This document shows positions 46,228 to 53,897 of a stretch of 64,000 nt of DNA, piece after piece. The notes below the pieces were generated by a model. That model saw only the letters and a program-made list of their open reading frames with translations. It did no database searches and was not told the origin of the DNA. The number at the start of each line of letters is the position of its first letter. The stretch's first letter is position 1. The translations under genes and the position numbers were made by a program. The stretch comes from an uncultured Lachnospiraceae bacterium (GTDB lineage: Bacteria; Bacillota; Clostridia; Lachnospirales; Lachnospiraceae): positions 59,796-123,795 of the forward strand of contig ONAD01000017.1 in the NCBI GenBank assembly GCA_900315735.1. The letters are read 5' to 3'.

Positions 46228-47760
46228 ATGGAAACAAAGTGTGCGATTGAATTGAAAGGAATTACCAAAAGATTTGGCAAAGTGGTAGCCAATAAAAATG
46301 TCAGCCTGAGCTTAAAAAATGGTGAAATACTCTCAATTCTCGGTGAAAACGGAAGTGGAAAAACAACACTTATGAATATGCTTTCCGGCATTTATTTCCC
46401 GGATGAAGGAGAAATTATTGTAAATGGACAGGAAGCATGCATCCGCTCTCCCATTGATGCATTTCAGCTTGGAATCGGAATGATACACCAGCATTTTAAA
46501 CTGGTTGACGTATTTACGGCAGAGCAGAATATCATCATGGGACTTCCCGGAAAAAACAGGCTGGATATGAAAGCAATATCTGCAGAAATTCAGACATTAA
46601 TCGAAAAATACGGTTTTGAAATGGATACCAGGAAGAAAATTTATGAGATGTCCGTATCCGAAAAACAGACCGTTGAAATTATGAAGGTTCTTTACCGTGG
46701 TGCGAAGATTTTAATTCTGGATGAGCCTACGGCAGTTTTAACACCGCAGGAAACAGAAAAATTGTTTTCCGTTTTACGCCGTATGAAAGAAGATGGCAAA
46801 GCAATCATCATTATTACGCATAAATTACATGAGGTCTTAGATATTTCCGACCGTGTAGCAGTGCTTCGAAAGGGCGAATACATTGGCTGTGTAGATACCA
46901 AAGATGCCGATGAACTTTCCCTGACAGAGATGATGGTAGGAAAAAAGGTAGAACTTGATATAGAGCGTCCGAAGCCCCAAAATGTGAAAACACGAATCAA
47001 AGTAGAACATCTTACCTGTACCGACCAGTATGGAGTGAAGATGTTAGATGATGTTTCTTTCGATATAAGAAGCGGTGAGATTCTAGGAATTGCCGGCATT
47101 GCAGGAAGTGGGCAGAAAGAACTGCTAGAAGCAATTGCCGGACTTCATGTAGCAAAGGATGGAAGCCGGATTACCTATTACACAGATGAAAAAGAGGAAG
47201 TAAACCTGATTGAAATGAATCCGCTGGAAATGAAGAAGCGTCAGGTATCCATTGCCTTTGTCCCGGAAGACAGACTTGGTATGGGACTGGTTGGAAATAT
47301 GGATATGATTGACAATATGATGCTGCGGAGCTATCGCAACGGAAAATCATTTTTTACAGACAGAAAGAAGCCGGCACTTCTTGCAGAAAAGGTAAAAGAT
47401 GAGTTAGAGGTCGTGACACCGGGAATTAAGACAGCAGTAAGAAAGATGTCAGGTGGAAATGTCCAGAAGGTTCTGGTAGGAAGAGAAATTGCAGATAATC
47501 CACAGGTTCTGATGACGGCTTATGCCGTAAGAGGACTGGATATCAATACATCCTATGCGATTTATCATTTACTGACAAAACAGAAGGAGCAGGGAGCAGC
47601 AGTAGTTTATGTGGGGGAAGACCTTGATGTATTACTTTCCCTGTGTGACCGGATTCTGGTTTTGTGTGGAGGATGTATTTCAGATATTTTACCGGGAGAA
47701 GAAGCAACCAAGGAACAGGTAGGATATCTGATGACACATAAAGGAGGTGCAGGAAGATGA
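46228..47760 (+). CDS. ABC transporter ATPase with two nucleotide-binding domains
   Basis: A 510-residue protein. The first domain has GENGSGKTT, MSVSEKQTVEI and ILILDEPTAVL. The second has GIAGSGQKE, KMSGGNVQKV and a Walker-B-like LMTAYAVRGLD, where relatives usually have AQPTRGLD. This is the nucleoside-type importer architecture (YufO/RnsB). AAGGAGG precedes the ATG. The stop overlaps the next gene by 4 bp. Confidence 0.93.
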   Translation: METKCAIELKGITKRFGKVVANKNVSLSLKNGEILSILGENGSGKTTLMNMLSGIYFPDEGEIIVNGQEACIRSPIDAFQLGIGMIHQHFKLVDVFTAEQNIIMGLPGKNRLDMKAISAEIQTLIEKYGFEMDTRKKIYEMSVSEKQTVEIMKVLYRGAKILILDEPTAVLTPQETEKLFSVLRRMKEDGKAIIIITHKLHEVLDISDRVAVLRKGEYIGCVDTKDADELSLTEMMVGKKVELDIERPKPQNVKTRIKVEHLTCTDQYGVKMLDDVSFDIRSGEILGIAGIAGSGQKELLEAIAGLHVAKDGSRITYYTDEKEEVNLIEMNPLEMKKRQVSIAFVPEDRLGMGLVGNMDMIDNMMLRSYRNGKSFFTDRKKPALLAEKVKDELEVVTPGIKTAVRKMSGGNVQKVLVGREIADNPQVLMTAYAVRGLDINTSYAIYHLLTKQKEQGAAVVYVGEDLDVLLSLCDRILVLCGGCISDILPGEEATKEQVGYLMTHKGGAGR

Positions 47761-48881
47761 ATGAAAAACAGGCAGTAAAAAAGGAACCATTCTTACGATT
47801 AAGCAGAAGAGAAGACCTTCCGTTCTTAAAATCCTGCGGAATCCGTCTGATAGCAGTACTTTTGGCATTGGTTTTATGTGGAATATTATTGTTCTTCCTG
47901 ACAAAAGAAAATGCTTTTTCCGTATACCGGACCATGTTTTACGGAGCACTTGGCTCCAGCCGGAAAATCTGGGTAACAGTCCGTGAAACCATGTTTTTAC
48001 TGGGCGTAGCTGTGGCACTGACACCGGCATTTAAAATGAAATTCTGGAACATTGGTGCGGAAGGTCAGATGTTAGCCGGAGCAATCGCAACATCGGCAGT
48101 TATGATATATGGAGCAAATCTTCCGGCTCCGGTTCTTATGATATGTATGATTGGAGCCAGTATTCTGGCGGGGCTTGTCTGGGGATTTGGTCCGGCAGTC
48201 TGTAAGGCAAAGTGGAATACCAATGAGACATTATTTACTCTGATGATGAATTATATTGCGATTCAGTTTGCATCATTTTTTTCCGTATTCTGGGAAGCGG
48301 TAAAAGGAAGCGGAACCATTGGTGTTATTAATAAACGTTCAAAAGCCGGATGGCTTCCGACGGATTTCTTAAGCGGCATATTCGGCAGATATAATTTTGC
48401 AATTATTACATTAATTGTCCTGGCATTGCTGATTCTTGTACATGTTTATATGAAATACAGTAAACAGGGCTTTGAGATTTCTGTAGTAGGAGAAAGTACT
48501 AATACAGCCCGGTATGCAGGAATGAAAGTAAAGAAAGTAATTGTCCGTACAATGCTGCTTTCCAGTGCCTTAGCAGGCTTGATGGGATTTTTGATTGTAA
48601 GTGGGTCCAGCCATACGGTATCCACAACAACCGGAGGCAGCAGAGGCTTTACCGCAATTATTGTGGCATGGCTTGCAAACTTTAATCCGGTAGTGATGCT
48701 GATTATTTCTTTCTTCTTATGTATACTGGGACAGGGAGCTTCACAGATTGCAACGGACTATAATCTGAATGAATCAGCATCAGATGTAGTGTGTGGAATT
48801 GTATTGTTCTTTATCCTGGCATGCGAATTGTTTGCACGATATCGTGTTATTGTCCGGGGAAGAAAGGAGGATGCAGAATGA
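47757..48881 (+). CDS. ABC transporter permease, nucleoside type (first)
   Basis: A 374-residue membrane protein of the BPD_transp_2 family. GSSRKIWVTVRETMFLLGVAVALTP and KFWNIGAEGQMLAGA are the family marks. AGGAGGTGCAGGAAG precedes the ATG. It overlaps both neighbours by 4 bp, so translation is coupled along the transporter genes. Confidence 0.92.
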   Translation: MNEKQAVKKEPFLRLSRREDLPFLKSCGIRLIAVLLALVLCGILLFFLTKENAFSVYRTMFYGALGSSRKIWVTVRETMFLLGVAVALTPAFKMKFWNIGAEGQMLAGAIATSAVMIYGANLPAPVLMICMIGASILAGLVWGFGPAVCKAKWNTNETLFTLMMNYIAIQFASFFSVFWEAVKGSGTIGVINKRSKAGWLPTDFLSGIFGRYNFAIITLIVLALLILVHVYMKYSKQGFEISVVGESTNTARYAGMKVKKVIVRTMLLSSALAGLMGFLIVSGSSHTVSTTTGGSRGFTAIIVAWLANFNPVVMLIISFFLCILGQGASQIATDYNLNESASDVVCGIVLFFILACELFARYRVIVRGRKEDAE

Positions 48882-49885
48882 TTTCATTTTTGATGACCGT
48901 ATTACAAAAAGTATTTTCGATTTCTTTCCTGTGTGCAGCAGTAGTGCAGGGAATGCCACTTTTATATGGTGCTACCGGTGAAATTCTGACGGAGAAATCC
49001 GGTAACTTAAATCTTGGTATTCCGGGTATTATGTATATGGGCGGAATTGGCGGACTGACAGGAGCCTATTTATATGAAAACAGCGCAGACAGCATACATC
49101 CGGGAATCAGCGTATTGATATCGGTAGTGTTTGCACTGGTATTTTCCATAATCGGAGGATTGATTTATGCGGTATTAACGATTACATTCCGGGCAAATCA
49201 GAATGTAACCGGTCTTGCATTAACAACCTTTGGTATCGGTCTTGGCAATTTCTTAGGTGGTTCCATTTCAAGACTTGCAGGAACAGCCAGCCAGATTACC
49301 GTGTATACAACCGGTAAGGCATTTAAGACAACGATTCCGGTGCTTTCTAATCTGGGAGGAATCGGAAAACTGTTCTTCTCTTATGGCTTTTTAACTTATC
49401 TTGCAATTGTGATTGCACTGATTTGTGCTTACATTTTAAAGAAAACAAGAGTGGGAATTAATCTTTCTGCAGTAGGAGAGAATCCGGCAGCAGCAGATGC
49501 AGCAGGCATTTCCGTAACAAAGTATAAATATGTTGCAACTGTACTGGGAGCAGCAATCAGTGGTCTTGGTGGTTTGTATTTTGTCATGGAATATTTAGGT
49601 GGAACATGGCAGAATAATGGATTTGGTGACAGAGGATGGCTTGCCGTAGCATTGGTTATCTTTGCTTTATGGAGACCGGCGAGAGTCATCTGGGGAGCAG
49701 TCCTTTTCGGAGGATTGTATATTCTATATTCCTATATTCCAATCAGCGGACTGATTCAGGAACTTTTCAAAATGCTGCCTTATGTAGTAACCATTATTGT
49801 ACTGATTGTAAGCAGTGTAAAGAAAAAGAAAGAGAATCAGCCGCCGATGGGACTTGGAATTCCTTATTTCAGAGAGGACCGGTAA
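48878..49885 (+). CDS. ABC transporter permease, nucleoside type (second)
   Basis: A 335-residue membrane protein. PLLYGATGEILTEKSGNLNLGIPG is the usual N-terminal mark (ATGEILTEKSGNLNLG), with GENPAAADAAGISV in the coupling region. The start at 48878 has AAAGGAGG before it and overlaps the previous stop; an in-frame ATG at 48791 lies inside the previous gene. Its 3' end overlaps the convergent gene 49864-50256 by 22 bp. Confidence 0.92.
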   Translation: MISFLMTVLQKVFSISFLCAAVVQGMPLLYGATGEILTEKSGNLNLGIPGIMYMGGIGGLTGAYLYENSADSIHPGISVLISVVFALVFSIIGGLIYAVLTITFRANQNVTGLALTTFGIGLGNFLGGSISRLAGTASQITVYTTGKAFKTTIPVLSNLGGIGKLFFSYGFLTYLAIVIALICAYILKKTRVGINLSAVGENPAAADAAGISVTKYKYVATVLGAAISGLGGLYFVMEYLGGTWQNNGFGDRGWLAVALVIFALWRPARVIWGAVLFGGLYILYSYIPISGLIQELFKMLPYVVTIIVLIVSSVKKKKENQPPMGLGIPYFREDR

Positions 49886-50256
49886 TAACGCCATCCCCTG
49901 AAGGAAGTAATATCAGTTGCATCGGACAGAGCATAAGGCTCGCAGATAAATCCGATTACAGAAGTTTCGTCGGAAAGAACAATCTTTCCAAGTCCCAGTG
50001 GAGAAGGAATCATGGATAAGAATTTTCCTAAGGCTTCATAGGTAAGAGAGAAAATCTCCACCTCGATGGAAGAACCACCTTCTTCACAGCGGACAAGACC
50101 GGGTTTTTCCGGAAAAGTCGGAATTGCATATAATTTGTATACAGGTGCTGTATTGGCAACGGAGACAAATTCCGCATTTAAATCCGTAAGCTGATGGTTT
50201 AAAGAAAAGCCACGCATATGAAGTCCACATACAGCAAGTTGAATTGTTTCAGACAT
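49864..50256 (-). CDS. Stand-alone allophanate hydrolase C-terminal domain
   Basis: A 130-residue protein. MRGFSLNHQLTDLNAEFV, TAPVYKLYAIP, KPGLVR, SIEVEIFSL, IPSPLGLGKIVL and GFICEPYAL with DITSFRGWRYY follow the C-terminal domain of AtzF-type allophanate hydrolases along its whole length. In fused enzymes this domain aids decarboxylation of N-carboxycarbamate or assembly. Here it is a separate gene on the minus strand, while the amidase part is at 53898. It has its own promoter (TTTCAG, 16 bp, TATAAT near 50278-50305) and AAAGGATG before the ATG. Confidence 0.85.
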   Translation of the reverse strand: MSETIQLAVCGLHMRGFSLNHQLTDLNAEFVSVANTAPVYKLYAIPTFPEKPGLVRCEEGGSSIEVEIFSLTYEALGKFLSMIPSPLGLGKIVLSDETSVIGFICEPYALSDATDITSFRGWRYYRSSLK

Positions 50257-50277
50257 CGTAACATCATCCTTTCAGGT

Positions 50278-50305
50278 ATTATATTTTTCTCTTATTTTAC
50301 TGAAA
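50278..50305 (-). promoter_or_regulatory. Promoter of the allophanate hydrolase C-domain gene
   Basis: On the minus strand TTTCAG, 16 bp, TATAAT (50283-50278). Divergent from the ring-opening hydrolase gene. Confidence 0.45.
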
Positions 50306-50392
50306 GAGGGGACAGGATGTCTTGTGAACAGAAAACAAAAAAACATATTGTTTCTTGTAATAAAATAACAAAAGATTCAGGAGGTAAAAAGA

Positions 50393-51484
50393 ATGAACGC
50401 AGTTTATGTAGTACCAACCAGGACACCAAGTGATGTGTCAGGAATTCAGAAGCTTATTGACGAGAAAGTAATTGCACCGGAGGATATCATAGCAGTACTG
50501 GGAAAGACAGAAGGTAATGGATGTGTCAATGACTGGACCCGTGGATATTCTGTCGATACATTAAAGCATTACTTTACAGGACTGATGAATGAAGAAGCAG
50601 CAGAGAAAATCATTTATGTAATGTCCGGCGGAACAGAAGGAATTTTAAGTCCACATCTGGCACTGATTTGTAAAAATGATAAAGTCTGTGATTGTGGTCT
50701 GGAGAAATCCTTAGCAGTCGGTGTAACAAGAACGCCAGCCATTCTCCCGGAGGAACTTGGAAGAATGCGTCAGGTAGAGCTGGTGGAAGCATCGGTAAAA
50801 GAGGCAATGGCAAGTGCAGGTATCGAAGACCCGAAGGATGTTCATTTTGTTCAGATTAAATGTCCGCTGCTTACTTCACAGCGTATTAAAGAAGCAGAGG
50901 AAAGAGGAAATACAGTTGTAACACAGGATACTTATAAATCCATGGGATTCTCAAGAGGTGCATGCGCATTGGGCGTAGCTTTGGCATTAGGTGAAGTGCC
51001 GGAAGGCTCTGTGACAGATGAAACCGTCTGTCATGACTGGAGTCTTTATAGTGAAGTGGCATCTACATCAGCAGGTATTGAATTAATGGAATGCGAGATT
51101 ATCCTGTTTGGTAATGCGAAAGGTGCAGGAAGCTGCTATTACATGGAACATGATGTCATGAAGGATTCCATTGATGCGGAAGCTGTTATGCGTGCGATGG
51201 ATAAAGCAAAGCTGGGCTATCTTAGAACAAAGAATGATGAATCAAGAGAATTCATTCATATTCTGGCAAAAGCAGAATCAGATCCGACTGGATATGTAAG
51301 AGGCAGAAGAAATGCCATGAATGAGGATTCTGACATTAACCATACCAGACATGCAAGAGCTGTTGTTGGTGGAGTCTTAGCATCCATTGTTGGTGATCCG
51401 ATGATTTATGTTTCCGGCGGTGGAGAACATCAGGGACCTGCCGGTGGCGGCCCGGTAGCTGTAATCGGTAAAGTAAAGGCTTAA
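50393..51484 (+). CDS. Ring-opening amidohydrolase (cyanuric acid hydrolase / barbiturase family)
   Basis: A 363-residue enzyme of a rare family that opens cyanuric acid or barbiturate rings. The threefold repeat is intact: Lys-Ser pairs K38/S78 (GKTEGNG; MSGGTEG), K156/S226 (VQIKCPLL; STSAGIE) and K293/S341 (ILAKAES; VSGGGEHQGP). GGGPVAVIGK closes the third repeat. Sequence alone does not decide between cyanuric acid and barbiturate. AGGAGG precedes the ATG. It lies between a nucleobase-type importer and an allophanate hydrolase operon. Repeat element E3 begins only three bases after the stop. Confidence 0.9.
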   Translation: MNAVYVVPTRTPSDVSGIQKLIDEKVIAPEDIIAVLGKTEGNGCVNDWTRGYSVDTLKHYFTGLMNEEAAEKIIYVMSGGTEGILSPHLALICKNDKVCDCGLEKSLAVGVTRTPAILPEELGRMRQVELVEASVKEAMASAGIEDPKDVHFVQIKCPLLTSQRIKEAEERGNTVVTQDTYKSMGFSRGACALGVALALGEVPEGSVTDETVCHDWSLYSEVASTSAGIELMECEIILFGNAKGAGSCYYMEHDVMKDSIDAEAVMRAMDKAKLGYLRTKNDESREFIHILAKAESDPTGYVRGRRNAMNEDSDINHTRHARAVVGGVLASIVGDPMIYVSGGGEHQGPAGGGPVAVIGKVKA

Positions 51485-51486
51485 GC

Positions 51487-52012
51487 CCGCAATCCCGCAG
51501 GGAGAGATAGAGATAAAAAGAAGCTGTAAAAAAATAGCATGAAAAGAGCATTTTGTTTTTGTATTGAAATACCGCATTTCTAAGGTGCATGTTTTTCTTT
51601 TTTGATAAAAACTGTTTTTCCAATGTTTCACAAACATGCGGTACTGTTCGCCCGGTGCGGATTCCTTTTGATGGTTGTTAGGGGCACTTAGAATTTCGTC
51701 TGGCATCCGGCAACGCTGGCACAGGGATGTGCCAGCGAGGCGCATATGAACATGGATGTGAATTTGCGCCGGTTGCCAGATATCAAAAGATATAATTCGA
51801 AATTCTTAGTGCCCCTTGCAAGCTTCATGTGGAATCCGTACCGGACGGACAGTACTCACAAGTTTTTGAAAGCAACGGAAAGACAGTTTATAAGCAAGAA
51901 AAACATGCACCTAAGAACTGCAGATATTTCAACACATATAAAACAAGATGCTTTTTTCATGCTAAGTTTTTTTGCGGTTTTCTCTTTTCTCCCTCCCCCT
52001 GCGGTATTGCGG
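51487..52012. repeat. Long inverted-repeat element, copy E3 (full: outer arms and core)
   Basis: Outer ends CCGCAATCCCGCAGGG (51487) and CCCTGCGGTATTGCGG (52012) pair. The arms run about 210 nt each with mismatches. The core 51709-51777 matches E1. The arm sections GGTACTGTTCGCC, GACAGTTTATAAGCAAG and AAAACATGCACCTAAG match E2. It fills the 600-bp gap between the ring-opening hydrolase and pucR. Reading frames inside it are palindrome by-products. Confidence 0.88.
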
Positions 52013-52035
52013 AGCGAAAGCTTTCGTGCTATACT
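52007..52035 (+). promoter_or_regulatory. Promoter of pucR
   Basis: TTGCGG (52007-52012), 17 bp, TATACT (52030-52035). The -35 is the last six bases of element E3. AGCGAAAGCTTTCGTGCT forms a small palindrome between the boxes. Confidence 0.6.
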
Positions 52036-52084
52036 TTGAGCAAATTTTATAGCAGTATGCAATACATACAAAGGAGTTGAGGTC

Positions 52085-53656
52085 ATGCGTGTGGGAGATG
52101 TACTCCGGCTAAGGAGCGTAGAAGGCTCAGAAATCGTAGCCGGCAATGAGTTCACGGAGCGCCTTGTGACTGGTGTTAATGTTATGGAAGTTCCAGACAT
52201 TATCAACTGGGTAAAAAAGGGAGAACTATTGATTACATCCGGATATTCCTACAAAGATGATCCGGCTTCCTTTGCAGAGGTGATTCCAAAATTAGCAGCA
52301 AAAGGTGTAGCCGCCATCGGTATCAAAAGGAAAAGATATTTTGAAAAAATACCAAAGGTTGTAATTGATGCAGCGAAAAAGAGCCGGATGGTATTGATTG
52401 AATTAGATGAAAAAGTTGTATTTTCATCGGTGGTAAAAGAGATGATGACGGAGATTGTATCTTCGGAATATCATGCCCTTACCATTTTACAGGATAGAGT
52501 GAATCAGCTGTCTGAAATGCTGGTACAGGGCGATGGAATTGCAAAATTCTTAGAGCAGTTAAGCGATTTATTGGGTAATCCCATTGTATTAATTAAGGAA
52601 AATGAAGAACATCTTCTCTTTGGCATCAAAGAGGAAGAGCTGCAGAAAGTAGGATTAAGTACCAGACTGTCTGACTATATGGCAGATGGCAGACAGGGCT
52701 TTTTTACCATGGACGCAGATGAAACAAGATACCGTATCTATGCTTATGCAATCATGCATAAAAATGAGCAGTTAGCAGAGCTTCTGGTTTTAGAGGTAAA
52801 TAAAGAAATTACCAATGAAGATATGTTCCTGCTTCATCAGATTACTTATATGATTGGATTGGAGCTGATTAGTGAAACCATTCGTACCAGAACAGAAATG
52901 CGTTATGTGGAACAGGTGATTCAGGACTGGATTATGGGCAAAATGGAAAGCAGCAGTAATCTGAGAATCCGCGCGGAAGTCTGCGGAATCAAAATTGATG
53001 ACAGCAGGCATTACCGGGTGCTGCTTTTTCATATGGAGACTCAGAGCAATCAGGAAGTGCGTTATATGATAAACCGTTTCCAGAAGAACCTTAGGATGAC
53101 GGAAGATATTTATCTGACACCGCTGGATGATACCATTGCGGCAGTGGTTTCGGAAGAAAATTATCAGAATTGTATCGAGCGGATATTAGAAGAAGGCAGT
53201 TATATTCTGGGGAAAAACAGGCTTTCCCTTTGCATTGGAGGAGAGAGCAGCAAGAATTATGATTTGTCGGAAAGCTACAAAGAGGCAGTACAGATTTACC
53301 GTATCTGTGATAAACGGGGCAAATATCAGGAATTAAATTATTTTGATGATATTGGAATTTATGCATTGTTATATGAGATTCCGGTAGATAAGAAAATGGA
53401 TAAATTCCTGAACCGCTATCTGACACCATTGATTCAATATGATAAGGAACATGAAAGCAATCTGTTTGAAACATTAAAGACCTACATTGGCTGTCAGGGA
53501 AATAAGAAGCTTACTGCAGAAAAGATGTTTACGCATTATAATACCATCAGTTACCGCCTGGAACGTATCCACCAGATTTTAAATATGGATATTGAGGACG
53601 GAAAAGTAAGATTTGAAATACAGCTTGCTATTTTATTATATGAAATGTATTTGTAG
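52085..53656 (+). CDS. pucR: PucR-family transcriptional regulator
   Basis: A 523-residue regulator. The N-terminal PucR sensor (MRVGDVLRL; VKKGELLITSGYSY; AAIGIKRKRYF) is followed by a GGDEF-like middle region and the C-terminal helix-turn-helix LFETLKTYIGCQGN and LTAEKMFTHYNTISYRL. Relatives control purine, ureide and similar nitrogen catabolism in response to pathway intermediates. It lies between the ring-opening hydrolase and the amidase operon and probably controls both. AAAGGAG precedes the ATG. Confidence 0.92.
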   Translation: MRVGDVLRLRSVEGSEIVAGNEFTERLVTGVNVMEVPDIINWVKKGELLITSGYSYKDDPASFAEVIPKLAAKGVAAIGIKRKRYFEKIPKVVIDAAKKSRMVLIELDEKVVFSSVVKEMMTEIVSSEYHALTILQDRVNQLSEMLVQGDGIAKFLEQLSDLLGNPIVLIKENEEHLLFGIKEEELQKVGLSTRLSDYMADGRQGFFTMDADETRYRIYAYAIMHKNEQLAELLVLEVNKEITNEDMFLLHQITYMIGLELISETIRTRTEMRYVEQVIQDWIMGKMESSSNLRIRAEVCGIKIDDSRHYRVLLFHMETQSNQEVRYMINRFQKNLRMTEDIYLTPLDDTIAAVVSEENYQNCIERILEEGSYILGKNRLSLCIGGESSKNYDLSESYKEAVQIYRICDKRGKYQELNYFDDIGIYALLYEIPVDKKMDKFLNRYLTPLIQYDKEHESNLFETLKTYIGCQGNKKLTAEKMFTHYNTISYRLERIHQILNMDIEDGKVRFEIQLAILLYEMYL

Positions 53657-53714
53657 ATGAAATACAAAGGATTTCTTGGAATATTGTAAAAAGTTCATAA
53701 AGAAATAAAACTAC

Positions 53715-53741
53715 CACTTGTTATAATAGAATCAACAAGTG
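53715..53741 (+). promoter_or_regulatory. Promoter with palindromic operator before the amidase operon
   Basis: CACTTGTT (53715-53722) and AACAAGTG (53734-53741) form a perfect 8-bp inverted repeat 11 bp apart, over the extended -10 TG-T-TATAAT (53719-53727). The same layout occurs at 44667 before the transporter. Candidate PucR site. Confidence 0.6.
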
Positions 53742-53748
53742 ACGAAGA

Positions 53749-53781
53749 GGTCGCAGACTGGAAACAGCCTGCGGCCTTTTC
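53749..53781 (+). terminator. Terminator in the leader of the amidase operon
   Basis: GGTCGCAGACTG pairs with CAGCCTGCGGCC (one mismatch, one wobble) around a GAAA loop; TTTT follows. It lies just after the promoter and 117 bp before the first gene, so read-through may be controlled. Confidence 0.75.
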
Positions 53782-53784
53782 TAG

Positions 53785-53800
53785 CTTTACAGGAAATTGC
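53785..53800. repeat. Short dispersed palindromic element, fragment D
   Basis: CTTTACAGGAAATTGC matches the first half of elements A-C and is cut there. It again follows a terminator. Confidence 0.65.
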
Positions 53801-53897
53801 AAAGGGTGTTTCCCTTAGCTGCCAGGCAAGCGAAAGAAGATGCCGGTGGCAGTTCCCGCAGATTTATATGAACAAACAGAAAAATGGAGGTGCAGAT

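Noticed and set aside
53739-53897. N-terminal extension of the amidase
   Set aside because: It runs through the operator, terminator and repeat fragment; the GGAGG-led ATG at 53898 matches the family start.
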